Below the pieces are notes generated by a model. That model did no database searches and was not told where the DNA came from. It saw nothing but the letters and a program-made list of their open reading frames with translations. Source: Zoogloea sp041908905 (GTDB lineage Bacteria > Pseudomonadota > Gammaproteobacteria > Burkholderiales > Rhodocyclaceae). Taken from it: a stretch of 64,000 nucleotides of DNA. Position numbers and translations under genes: made by a program. Of this stretch, positions 39,667 through 47,972 are shown one piece after another. How positions within the stretch are numbered: the stretch's first letter is position 1; each line of letters opens with the position of its first letter. The stretch is taken from contig NZ_JAYREK010000001.1 in assembly GCF_041908905.1 (NCBI RefSeq), forward strand, positions 248,001 through 312,000, given 5' to 3'.

Positions 39667-42477
39667 TCAAGGCGACGTGGCGTCGGCCTCCGGCTCGCCG
39701 CAGTGGCGCAGGATCCCGGCCCGCGCCGCATCGCGCAGACGGACCGCCTCGCCGAACCCCTCGGCGCCATCAATAGGCAAAACGGGCGGACAGATGACCA
39801 CCGCCAGCGGGCTGCGGCGGGGCCGCCACTGGTCGGCGCGCAGCCAGGCGCGGCTGCCGCGGATCGCCACCGGCACCACCGGTACGCGGGCATGGGCCGC
39901 GGCGGCGAAGGCGCCCAGGTGGAAGGGCCGCAGGCCCGGCGTGGGCGTGAAGGTACCCTCGGGGAAGAAGGCCAGGGAGCGCCCGCCCGCCACCGCCGCC
40001 GCCAGCCGCGCGGCGTCCTCGGCGCCCTGCCGCACATCGAAGCGCTCGACGAACTCCACCCCCAGCCGCCTCAGATAGATCCGCGGGACGAACTGCCCGA
40101 GCAGTTCCCGCTTGGCGACAAAGCCCACATGGCGCGGCAGCGCGGCCGCCAGCACGATGCCATCGAGATAGCTGGCGTGGTTGGCCACCAGCACATGGAC
40201 CTGCCCCGGGGGCGGCAGGTGCTCGAGCCCCTGCACCTGCACCGGCGTGCCGCAGAGGCGCAGGAAGCCCCGCGCCGCCGCGCGGCCGGCCGCCCAGGCC
40301 CACTCCGGCCGCGGCAGCAGGGCCGTGACCAGCCAGGTGAGCGGGGCGACGAACGCAAACAGCAGCCCGACCCGCAGGGCGTACCCCCATCCGCCGGCCA
40401 GCGCCAGCCCCCGGCGGACGCGCAGCCCCGCCGCCGCCAGCACCAGCCGCGAGACCTGCCACCCCACGGCACGCCGGCGGGCGCCGATCCGCCCCGCCTC
40501 GTACAGCTCGCGGCAGGCGGAGCGGCGCACCTTGCCGCTGGACGTCTTGAGCACCGTGCCGGGCGGCGCCAGCGCCACCTCGTCGGCCGGCTCGCCGAGC
40601 ACCTCCAGCACCCGCCGGGCGATCGCGGCCTGCAGCGCGGCGCGCCCGGCCGGGTCCACGGCGTGGGTCTCGGCCAGCACCACCAGGCGCTCGGTGCCCG
40701 CCGCCGGATCGGGGCTGCCGAAGACGGCGACACAGCCCTTGCGCACGCCGGCCAGCTCGCCCACCGCCAGCTCCAGCTCATGGGGGTAGATGTTGCGCCC
40801 GCCACGGATGATGATGTCCTTGACGCGGCCGGTGATGAAGAACTCGCCGGCAACGGCATAGGCCTGGTCGCCGCTGTCCAGCCAGTCGCCATGGAACAGC
40901 CGGCGGGTCTGCTCCGGGTTGCGATAGTAGCCGCCCGCTGCCGACGGCCCCTTGAACTCCAGCCGGCCCTCGACCCGCTCGCCGAGCTCCTGCCCGGCCC
41001 CGTCGACAACCCGCACCTGATGGCCGGGCAAGGGCCGGCCCCAGGACACGAAGGCCAGCGCGTGGGCATGCCCCGGCGCGGCGGGACGGGCCTCCCCCAT
41101 ACGGGTGAAGGCATCCCGGTCGATCCGCTCGACCCACGGCCCGCGTCCGAGGGGCGGCACCAGCAGCCCGACCGTCGCCTCCGCCAGCCCATACACCGGC
41201 GTCAGCGCCCCCGGACGCAGGCCGCTGCCGGCGAAGCGTTCGGCAAAGCGGCGCAGGGTGTCGGGATTGACCGGCTCGGCGCCGCAGGCCAGCAGGCGCA
41301 GCGACGACAGGTCGAGCCCCGCCGGCGGCGCATCGGCCAGCCGCCGGAGACACAGCTCGAAGGCGAAATTGGGTGCCGCGCTCAGGGTGCCGCGGTGGCG
41401 GTGGATCGCCCACAGCCAGCGCTCCGGCCGCGCCAGGAAGGCGAGCGGCGACATCACCACCAGCGGGTTGCCGAAGTAGAGGCTGACCAGCCAGGCGCTG
41501 ATCAGGCCCATGTCGTGGTACAGCGGCAGCCAGCTGACGAACACATCGACCGGCGTCACGCCAATGGCCTGGCCGATGGCGCGGATGTTGGCGAGCAGGT
41601 TGGCGTGGGTCAGCACCACGCCCTTGGGGTTGCCCGTGCTACCCGAGGTGTACTGGATGAAGGCGATGTCGTCGGCCCGCAGCGCCACCGGTGTCGGCGG
41701 GCTATCCGCCGTGAGGCCGGCCACGGTGACCACCCGGCGCAGGCCGGGCACGCCGGCTTCGAGCAGGCGCGCCACCGGCATGGCCTCCGGCACGGTGACG
41801 AGGATGCCCGCCCCGGCATTGGCGAGGATGCCGATGTGGCGGCGCACGTGCTCCTCGATCTGCGCTGGCCGCGCCGGCGGGTAGATCGGCACCGGGATGC
41901 CGCCGGCCAGCAGGACCCCGAAGTAGGCGAAGAAATACTCCCGCGAGGTCGGCAGCATGATCGCCACCGTCTGCCGCGGTTGCAGGCCGAGTCCCTGCAG
42001 CCCCGCCGCGACGGCGCCCGCCACCTCGCGCAGGTGCCGGTAATCGACCCGCTCCTCGGCATCTCCCTCGGTGAGCAGGATGATCTGGGTGCGCCCGGGG
42101 TGGGCCTCGACGTGCCAGTCGAGCACCTCGACGAGGGTCGCTGCCGCGGCCGGCACCGGCGCGGGCCCACCGGTGGCAGGCGGCGGCCCGGTGGAGGCGC
42201 GGGCAAACGCCGGGGCCGCGGCGTGGGTGGGGGCCACGGCGATCGCCGCCAGCAGGTCGCGCGGGGTGAGCGCGGTCTGCAGGGTGGCCTCGGGCAGCGC
42301 GACGCCGAAGGTCCGCTCGACGCGCTGCAGCAGCTCGACCCGCGCCAGGCTGTCGAAGCCGAGGTCCTGCTCAAGCCGGCTGTCGAGGCCGATCCCGGCG
42401 GGAGTCGCCCCCCGATGCAGCTCGGCATGGGTTGTGCGCACCACGGCGAGCAGGGCCTCCGCGGTGCCGGGGATCAT
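39667..42477 (-). CDS. ACP - acyl-AMP ligase - PlsC acyltransferase fusion
   Basis: A 936-aa multidomain protein. Residues 1-80 form an acyl-carrier domain with phosphopantetheine Ser43 (LGFDSLARVELL). Residues 110-690 form a fatty acyl-AMP ligase (FIQYTSGSTGNPKGVVLTH, WLPLYHDMGL, YGLAEATVGLL, GRVKDIIIRGGRNIYPHE). Residues 700-936 carry one or two membrane helices and a PlsC acyltransferase with NHASYLDG and FFPEGTF. A fatty acid would be activated, held on the carrier and transferred to a lysophospholipid or similar acceptor. Its ATG overlaps the stop of an MFS gene, so they work together. Confidence 0.88.
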   Translation of the reverse strand: MIPGTAEALLAVVRTTHAELHRGATPAGIGLDSRLEQDLGFDSLARVELLQRVERTFGVALPEATLQTALTPRDLLAAIAVAPTHAAAPAFARASTGPPPATGGPAPVPAAAATLVEVLDWHVEAHPGRTQIILLTEGDAEERVDYRHLREVAGAVAAGLQGLGLQPRQTVAIMLPTSREYFFAYFGVLLAGGIPVPIYPPARPAQIEEHVRRHIGILANAGAGILVTVPEAMPVARLLEAGVPGLRRVVTVAGLTADSPPTPVALRADDIAFIQYTSGSTGNPKGVVLTHANLLANIRAIGQAIGVTPVDVFVSWLPLYHDMGLISAWLVSLYFGNPLVVMSPLAFLARPERWLWAIHRHRGTLSAAPNFAFELCLRRLADAPPAGLDLSSLRLLACGAEPVNPDTLRRFAERFAGSGLRPGALTPVYGLAEATVGLLVPPLGRGPWVERIDRDAFTRMGEARPAAPGHAHALAFVSWGRPLPGHQVRVVDGAGQELGERVEGRLEFKGPSAAGGYYRNPEQTRRLFHGDWLDSGDQAYAVAGEFFITGRVKDIIIRGGRNIYPHELELAVGELAGVRKGCVAVFGSPDPAAGTERLVVLAETHAVDPAGRAALQAAIARRVLEVLGEPADEVALAPPGTVLKTSSGKVRRSACRELYEAGRIGARRRAVGWQVSRLVLAAAGLRVRRGLALAGGWGYALRVGLLFAFVAPLTWLVTALLPRPEWAWAAGRAAARGFLRLCGTPVQVQGLEHLPPPGQVHVLVANHASYLDGIVLAAALPRHVGFVAKRELLGQFVPRIYLRRLGVEFVERFDVRQGAEDAARLAAAVAGGRSLAFFPEGTFTPTPGLRPFHLGAFAAAAHARVPVVPVAIRGSRAWLRADQWRPRRSPLAVVICPPVLPIDGAEGFGEAVRLRDAARAGILRHCGEPEADATSP

Positions 42478-43766
42478 GACTGGGCGCTCCGGTGCCCGCG
42501 CTCGGGATCGACACCGGCCAGGATCACCAGCCCGACCACGAAGTAGCTGCCGGTGATGAGGATCGCCAGGCGGTGGTCGCCGCCGGTGAGCCAGGTGACC
42601 GCCCCGTAGGTGAGCGGCCCGAGGATGGACGACAGCTTGACCGCCAGCCCCCACAGCCCGAAGAACTCGCCGTGGCGGTCCGGCGGCGCCAGGTAGCCCA
42701 CCAGCGCCCGGCCGGCCGACTGGCTGGCGCCCAGGCACAGGCCGGCGATGTTGGCGGCGAGCCAGAACAGCGGCGGGCGGGTGGCGGCCCAGGCCAGCAG
42801 GATCATCACGATCCAGCCGCCCAGGGTGAGGGCGATCGCCCGCCCGTGGCCGATGCGGTCCTGCAGGTAGCCGAAACCGAAGGCGCCGACGGCGGCGGTG
42901 ATGTTCACCACGAAGATCAGGCCGATCGTCTCTTTGGTGCTGAAGCCCATCGCCTCCACCGCGTAGATGGCCGCCAGCGCGATCACCGCCTGGATGCCGG
43001 CCTGGTAGAACACCACGCACAGCATGAAACGGCGCATGTCGCGGTAGGGGCCGCTGCCGCGCAGCGCGTGCAGGGTGTGGCGGACACGGGTCCATGCCGG
43101 CATGGACGCGGCCGCCGGCGCCGTCTTGCGCTCGCGCAGCAGCAGGAAGGTCGGCGCCGAGGCCAGCGCGAACAGCAGCGCGGTGATCAGCATCGTCACC
43201 GGCACGTAGTCGGCGGCGGCGTGGCCCTGCCCTTCCGCCCAGGTGATGTAGGCGAGGCAGGCGCCGAGGCTGCCGAGGCCACCCAGATAACCGAGGCTCC
43301 AGCCCCAGCCGGACACCTTGCCGAGGCTGTCGTCGTCGGCGAGCTCGGGCAGGAAGGCGGCGATGAGGTTCTCGCCGCTGCCGAAGCAGTAGTTGGACAG
43401 CACCAGAAAGCCGATCGCCACCCCGATGTCGCCGGGCCCGGCCAGCGCCAGGCCGGCGGTGCCGAGCACGCAGCCGGCGGTGGTGAACGCCAGCAGCCGC
43501 TTCTTGGCGCCGTGGGCGTCGGCCCAGGCCCCGACGAAGGGCGCGGAGAGCAGGATCAGCGCATAGGAGGCCGCCAGCGCCGCCGTCCACGCAAAGGTGG
43601 CCCACGGGGCGCCGCCGGCGATCGCGGCGACGAAATAGGCGTTGAAGATCGCGGTGATCACCACCGTGGTGTAGCCGGAGTTGGCGAAGTCGTACATCGC
43701 CCACGCCCAGACTTCCCTGCGCCTGACGCCCGGGCGCAGGCTCGGGGCCGCTTCACGATCCGTCAT
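42474..43766 (-). CDS. UMF1-type MFS transporter (Atg22-like)
   Basis: A 430-aa, 12-helix transporter starting with WAWAMYDFANSGYTTVVITA, the signature of the UMF1/Atg22 group. The loop 2-3 motif (GAWADAHGAKKRLL) and a long central loop of about 30 residues are present. The substrate is unknown in bacteria. The stop overlaps the start of the ACP-ligase-PlsC gene (ATGA), so it may move the lipid handled by that enzyme, as LplT does for Aas in other proteobacteria. Confidence 0.85.
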   Translation of the reverse strand: MTDREAAPSLRPGVRRREVWAWAMYDFANSGYTTVVITAIFNAYFVAAIAGGAPWATFAWTAALAASYALILLSAPFVGAWADAHGAKKRLLAFTTAGCVLGTAGLALAGPGDIGVAIGFLVLSNYCFGSGENLIAAFLPELADDDSLGKVSGWGWSLGYLGGLGSLGACLAYITWAEGQGHAAADYVPVTMLITALLFALASAPTFLLLRERKTAPAAASMPAWTRVRHTLHALRGSGPYRDMRRFMLCVVFYQAGIQAVIALAAIYAVEAMGFSTKETIGLIFVVNITAAVGAFGFGYLQDRIGHGRAIALTLGGWIVMILLAWAATRPPLFWLAANIAGLCLGASQSAGRALVGYLAPPDRHGEFFGLWGLAVKLSSILGPLTYGAVTWLTGGDHRLAILITGSYFVVGLVILAGVDPERGHRSAQS

Positions 43767-43802
43767 GCCGTATCCATTGGGTATGAGGGGAGTATAGGCC
43801 GC

Positions 43803-44330
43803 TCAGGCGGCGGCGTCGCCGTCCATCAGCCGCGCCGCCACCAGGCCATTGACCAGCCCGAAGACCGTCGCCGCGAGGGCGAACACCGGCACCAGATAGA
43901 ACACCCCGTCGTGGGGCACCAGCCAGATGCGTGCCACCATCAGCTGACCCGCGATGTGGGCGAAAGCTGCCAGCACGCTGTGGCTGACCGGCCCGAACCA
44001 GCGCCGCGGCAGATGCGCGGAGAGGCCCAGCATGGCCAGGCTGGCGAGCCCGCCGACGAGGCTCAGGAAGAAGCCCGGCGCCAAAAACTGCCCCAGCACC
44101 AGGCTGCCGACGATCACCCGCAGCAGCGCCACCCAGGCCGCCTCGCGCCAGCCCCAGCGGGCCAGCACAATAAGGGTGACGATGTTGGCGAGGCCGGGCT
44201 TGACCCCCGGCAGCGGCAGCGGAATCGCCGCTTCGGCCACCGTCAGCACGATGGCCGCCGCCGCGTGGCGGGCGACCCGGTGGTCGTCGGCACTGGGGCG
44301 GAGTTCGATCTCAGTAGCTGAGGGAGTCAT
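43803..44330 (-). CDS. Gx transporter family membrane protein
   Basis: A 175-aa membrane protein with about five helices and the block AAIPLPLPGVKPGLANIVTLIVL near residue 30, which marks the Gx family (ECF-like substrate-binding membrane proteins once annotated as a heptaprenyl diphosphate synthase component). The GVKPGLAN motif is family-defining. The gene begins inside the 3' end of a NusG-II gene. Such pairs are found near apbE and flavin-transfer genes; an apbE lies elsewhere in the window at 28997. Substrate unknown. Confidence 0.82.
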   Translation of the reverse strand: MTPSATEIELRPSADDHRVARHAAAAIVLTVAEAAIPLPLPGVKPGLANIVTLIVLARWGWREAAWVALLRVIVGSLVLGQFLAPGFFLSLVGGLASLAMLGLSAHLPRRWFGPVSHSVLAAFAHIAGQLMVARIWLVPHDGVFYLVPVFALAATVFGLVNGLVAARLMDGDAAA

Positions 44331-44709
44331 AGTGGGCGTTCCGCCCGGCCAGCGCCAGGCTGACCTGGTTGGGGGCGCAGATGGCCACCGCGCCGGCGCT
44401 CGCCAGCCAGCCCTGGCGCACGCAGTACTGGCGCGGGCCGGGATCGGCCGCCACGCGGGCGCGGCCGGGCTGGATCTCGATGCGGGTCTGCCCCAGCGGC
44501 CCCGGCACCTCGACGATGCGCGGCGTACCGAGGTCGACTTCGAGAAAGACCTTGCCGCCGGCCCGGATGATGGCCTTGTCCGGCCGCCCACCCTGCCACA
44601 GGGCCAGCACCGAGGCCCCGCAGGCCGCGGCCGCGAGAGCCAGCACCAGCAGGTCGCCGGCCTTCAGGTGACGCGCCCAGGCCGCCAGCCAGACGCGCAG
44701 CGCCGTCAT
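44311..44709 (-). CDS. NusG domain II protein
   Basis: The 132-aa protein has one N-terminal membrane helix (LLVLALAAAACGASVLALW, about residues 20-38) and an extracytoplasmic beta-rich NusG-II domain containing YCVRQGWLASAGAVAICAPN. Members are typically encoded next to a Gx transporter and flavin-transfer genes and are of unproven function. Its start overlaps the rapZ stop and its end overlaps the Gx gene start, so all three are coupled. Confidence 0.85.
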   Translation of the reverse strand: MTALRVWLAAWARHLKAGDLLVLALAAAACGASVLALWQGGRPDKAIIRAGGKVFLEVDLGTPRIVEVPGPLGQTRIEIQPGRARVAADPGPRQYCVRQGWLASAGAVAICAPNQVSLALAGRNAHYDSLSY

Positions 44710-45545
44710 TTGAAGGAGCGGTGCCTCACCAGGATGCGGGCCGTGTCGCGGAAGCGCGCGGCCAGCTGCTCGGCGATGTACACCGAGCGGTGCTGGCCGC
44801 CGGTGCAGCCGATCGCCACGGTGAGGTAGCTGCGGTTGTCGTTGACATAGGACGGCAGCCAGGAGGCGACGAAGGCGTAGATGTCACCGACCATGCGGCC
44901 GACCTCGGGCACCCGCTCGAGGAAGTCGATGACCGGCTGGTCGCGGCCGGTGAGGGGCCGCAGCACCGGGTCGTAGTGGGGGTTGGGCAGGCAGCGCACG
45001 TCGAAGACCAGGTCGGCATCGACGGGAATGCCGTGCTTGAAGCCGAAGGACTCGAAGAGCAGCGTGATCTGGCTGCCCGGCTCCAGGTCCATGAAGCTCT
45101 TGACCCAGTTGCGCAGGGTGTTGGCCGACAGGTCGCTGGTGTCGATGCGGTGGCCGAGCTCGGCCACCAGCGCCAGGGTTTCGCGCTCGCGGGCGATGGC
45201 CTCGCCGAGGGTCAGGCTGTCGTCGCCCAGGGGGTGCTTGCGGCGGGTCTCGGAGAAGCGTGCGATGAGGGTGTCGTCGCGGGCGTCGAGGAACAGGAAG
45301 CGCACGTCGCGCACCATGCCGCGCAGGGTTTCGAGCTGCCGGGGCAAGGCCGCGATGCCGCTGCCCGAACGCACGTCGATGGCCACCGCGATGCGCTGGT
45401 AGCCCGCCCCGCGCAGGTGGGTGACGAGCTGGGGCAGGAGGGCCGACGGCAGGTTGTCGACCACGTAGTGCCCGGAATCCTCCATGACGTTGAGCGCAAC
45501 GCTCTTGCCGGAGCCGGACAGGCCGCTGATGATGACGAGTTGCAT
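44706..45545 (-). CDS. rapZ: RNase adapter RapZ (YvcJ/YhbJ)
   Basis: RapZ is a nucleotide-binding protein that in enteric bacteria delivers the sRNA GlmZ to RNase E to control amino-sugar synthesis. The 279-aa protein has the Walker A GLSGSGKSVAL near residue 8, the YVVDNLPSALLP block, GFKHGIPVDADLVFDVRCLPNP, and GCTGGQHRSVYIAE near 240. In many betaproteobacteria rapZ sits with PTS genes; here it is 10 kb from them, coupled to the NusG-II gene. Confidence 0.95.
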   Translation of the reverse strand: MQLVIISGLSGSGKSVALNVMEDSGHYVVDNLPSALLPQLVTHLRGAGYQRIAVAIDVRSGSGIAALPRQLETLRGMVRDVRFLFLDARDDTLIARFSETRRKHPLGDDSLTLGEAIARERETLALVAELGHRIDTSDLSANTLRNWVKSFMDLEPGSQITLLFESFGFKHGIPVDADLVFDVRCLPNPHYDPVLRPLTGRDQPVIDFLERVPEVGRMVGDIYAFVASWLPSYVNDNRSYLTVAIGCTGGQHRSVYIAEQLAARFRDTARILVRHRSFK

Positions 45546-45694
45546 GACTAAGCTTTTTCCGGGGAAGACGACCGATCTGAAGCTGCCAGTCTGTCAGGCG
45601 TTTGCGACAACAATGCGCCAACGCGGCGACAGGATAAACAAAACGGGCACCCGCGCCACCCCGCCACGCCACAAAAGCTCACAAGAATGTGACT

Positions 45695-46612
45695 TCAGGT
45701 TACGTCAAGGAAGCCCTCCACACGTCGGACCACGCCGGCGCGCAGCAGTTCGTCGGCCAGCCAGCCGGCCAGGGCCTCGGGGCTGAGGCCGAGGAAGCGC
45801 CGGTTGGCCTCCCGGTAGAGGGGCACGCTGGCCAGGTGCGCCGGCAGGTCGTCGAGGGCCACCCGGCGGCGCTCCAGCAGCCAGAAGGTGACGCAGGCGC
45901 GGATCGCGTTGCGGGCGATGCGGGCGCCGTCCTCCTCGAAGTAGCGCAGGCGCGCGAAGGCCGCCTCGAGGGCCTCATCCACCTCCACGAAGGGCGCCCC
46001 GTGGCCGGGGATGACCCAGTCCACCGACAGCCGGGCGATGGCCTCGAGGGTGTTGCGCGCCGCCTCCAGACCGCCGCCGCTGCCGATCACCTCGGCAAAC
46101 AGGATGCCGAAGCCGTTGCGCCACAGGGCGTCGCCGGAGATCAGGCCGCGGGCGTCGGGGGCGTGGAAGACCAGGGCGTCCATGTCGTGCCCCGGCGCCG
46201 CCAGGGCCTGCCACTCGAAGCCGCCCATCTGCAGGCGCTCGCCGGGGGCGACGAGGTGGTCGGCGCCGAAGCGCTCGCCCTGCTGGTCGGCCACGCTGAG
46301 CAGCAGGGCCACCTCGTCCCAGCCGGCCACCGCCGGGCCGATGCCGGCGGGCACGCCGATGGTGCAGCCGAAGGCGCGCTGGACGGCCGCGTTGCCGCCG
46401 ATGTGGTCGGAATGGGAGTGGGTGTTGAGGAGGCCGGTCAGGCGCCGCCCGGCCAGGGCCTCCCGCAGCAGCGCGACGGTCTGCCCGGCGTGGCTGACGT
46501 AGCCGCTGTCGACGAGGATCGCCTCGCCGCCATCGAAGAGCAGCACGTTGTTGGCCGACAGCCAGCCCCGCTCCAGCACCCGGATCGAGGGCGGCAGGGG
46601 CACGCGCGTCAT
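45695..46612 (-). CDS. MBL-fold metallohydrolase
   Basis: A 305-aa metallo-beta-lactamase-fold protein with the metal ligands in NTHSHSDHIGG near residue 67, an Asp-bearing FHAPDARGLISGDALWR, and VIPGHG near 200. Such enzymes hydrolyse thioesters, lactones or glyoxalase-type substrates. The C-terminal 90 residues are helical and resemble those of the SoxH/quinoprotein-related group. Its ATG overlaps the stop of a DUF1289 gene. It follows the liu cluster in the same direction and may hydrolyse a CoA intermediate. Confidence 0.85.
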   Translation of the reverse strand: MTRVPLPPSIRVLERGWLSANNVLLFDGGEAILVDSGYVSHAGQTVALLREALAGRRLTGLLNTHSHSDHIGGNAAVQRAFGCTIGVPAGIGPAVAGWDEVALLLSVADQQGERFGADHLVAPGERLQMGGFEWQALAAPGHDMDALVFHAPDARGLISGDALWRNGFGILFAEVIGSGGGLEAARNTLEAIARLSVDWVIPGHGAPFVEVDEALEAAFARLRYFEEDGARIARNAIRACVTFWLLERRRVALDDLPAHLASVPLYREANRRFLGLSPEALAGWLADELLRAGVVRRVEGFLDVT

Positions 46613-46788
46613 GCGGCGTCGCCGGGCGTGGGGCCGACGACCGGCGCGACCACCTCGACGGCGGCCTCCTCGCCGGCCGGCGCGGAATCCGTCTCGCCGA
46701 AGATCTCGTCGGCGCTGCGGCCGCAGCCGACGCAGTAGCCCGACTCGTCGATCTCGCAGATGCCGATGCAGGGGTTGTCGGCGCTCAC
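46609..46788 (-). CDS. DUF1289 protein, copy 2
   Basis: A 59-aa protein beginning at a GTG (MSADNPCIGICEI) with four conserved cysteines, C-x3-C-x7-C-x2-C, in PCIGICEIDESGYCVGCGR. These are typical of DUF1289 proteins, which probably bind an Fe-S cluster or zinc. The C-terminal tail is acidic and Pro/Ala-rich. Its start overlaps the stop of the first DUF1289 gene (GTGA), and its stop overlaps the MBL start. Confidence 0.82.
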   Translation of the reverse strand: MSADNPCIGICEIDESGYCVGCGRSADEIFGETDSAPAGEEAAVEVVAPVVGPTPGDAA

Positions 46789-46988
46789 GACGGGCTCCGC
46801 GCACCGGCAGCGGTGGTCGCCCCGGCGGCGGCCTTGCGGCGCGCCACCTCGGCGAGGATGGCGAGGCGGCGCCGGTCGTCGGCGCCGCCCCATTCGGTGA
46901 TCTCGGGGATGCTGCGCAGGCAGCCCTCGCAGTAGCCGCTCTGGGGGTTCATGCGGCACAGGTTGATGCAGGGGGAAGGAACTCTCAT
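46785..46988 (-). CDS. DUF1289 protein, copy 1
   Basis: A 67-aa protein, MRVPSPCINLCRMNPQSGYC then EGCLRSIPEI, with the DUF1289 four-Cys pattern C-x3-C-x8-C-x2-C followed by a helical basic C-terminus. Two such genes in tandem are unusual and are all translationally linked, with the MBL gene, by overlapping stop and start codons. It begins 55 bp after the HMG-CoA lyase gene. Confidence 0.85.
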   Translation of the reverse strand: MRVPSPCINLCRMNPQSGYCEGCLRSIPEITEWGGADDRRRLAILAEVARRKAAAGATTAAGARSPS

Positions 46989-47043
46989 GAAACTCTCTTG
47001 GGGAATGGCGCCCGCCGCTCGTCGGCGGCGGGTCGTGGTTGCT

Positions 47044-47961
47044 TCAGGCGCAGGCCTTGGCGCGCTTGGCCAGCACCGCCCGGGCCACCTTGGAGGCCGG
47101 CGGGCGGCCGAGGCGCTCGCTGATCCAGCCGGCGGTGTCGACCAGCGCGTCGAGGGAGATGCCGGTCTCGATGCCGAGGCCGTCGAGCATGTATACCACG
47201 TCCTCGGTGGCGACGTTGCCGGAGGCGCCGGGCGCGTAGGGGCAGCCGCCGAGGCCGGCCACCGCGCTGTCGAAGCAGGCCACGCCCGCCTCGAGGGAGG
47301 CATACACGTTGGCCACCGCCTGGCCGAAGGTGTCGTGGTAGTGGCCGGCGAGCTTGTCCACCGGCACCCGGCGGGCCACCGCGTCGAGCATGCGGCGGGT
47401 CTTGCCCGGCGTGCCGGCGCCGATGGTGTCGCCCAGGCTCACCTCGTAGCAGCCCATCGCGAACAGGGTGGCGGCGACGTCGGCCACCGCCTCGGGGCGA
47501 ATGTCGCCCTCGTAGGGGCAGCCCAGCACGCAGGAGACGTAGCCGCGCACCCGCACGCCCGCCGTCCGGGCCGCCGCCATCACCGGCTCGAAGCGGGCCA
47601 GGGATTCGGCGATGGTGCAGTTGATGTTCTTGCGGCTGAAGGATTCGGAGGCCGCGGCGAACACCGCCACCTCGCCGGCCCCGGCAGCCAGCGCGGCCTC
47701 GAAGCCCTGCAGGTTGGGGGTGAGCACCGGGTAGCTGACGCCCGGCAGGCGCTCGATGCGGGCCATCACGTCGGCGGCGTCGCCCATCTGCGGCACCCAG
47801 CGGGGCGACACGAAGGAGGTCGCCTCGATGGCCTTGAGCCCGGCCGCGCCGAGGCGGGCGATCAGCTCGACCTTGGTCTCGGTGCTGACGATCTGCTTCT
47901 CGTTCTGCAGGCCGTCGCGGGGGCCCATCTCGACGATGCGGACATGGGTGGGGAAGTTCAT
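47044..47961 (-). CDS. liuE: Hydroxymethylglutaryl-CoA lyase
   Basis: HMG-CoA lyase cleaves HMG-CoA to acetoacetate and acetyl-CoA, the last step of leucine degradation. The 305-aa TIM-barrel enzyme has VRIVEMGPRDGLQNEK at the N-terminus, the metal-binding HYHDTFGQAVAN near residue 210, and the catalytic Cys loop GLGGCPYAPGASGNVATEDV near 240. It completes the liu cluster; the acyl-CoA synthetase gene is 11 bp upstream. The alternative symbol is mvaB. Confidence 0.95.
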   Translation of the reverse strand: MNFPTHVRIVEMGPRDGLQNEKQIVSTETKVELIARLGAAGLKAIEATSFVSPRWVPQMGDAADVMARIERLPGVSYPVLTPNLQGFEAALAAGAGEVAVFAAASESFSRKNINCTIAESLARFEPVMAAARTAGVRVRGYVSCVLGCPYEGDIRPEAVADVAATLFAMGCYEVSLGDTIGAGTPGKTRRMLDAVARRVPVDKLAGHYHDTFGQAVANVYASLEAGVACFDSAVAGLGGCPYAPGASGNVATEDVVYMLDGLGIETGISLDALVDTAGWISERLGRPPASKVARAVLAKRAKACA

Positions 47962-47972
47962 GCTTGCTCCGT

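Noticed and set aside
39703..42546. A 947-codon plus-strand open frame
   Set aside because: It is antisense to the ACP-ligase-PlsC gene. Its translation is Arg/Gln/His-rich with no domain.
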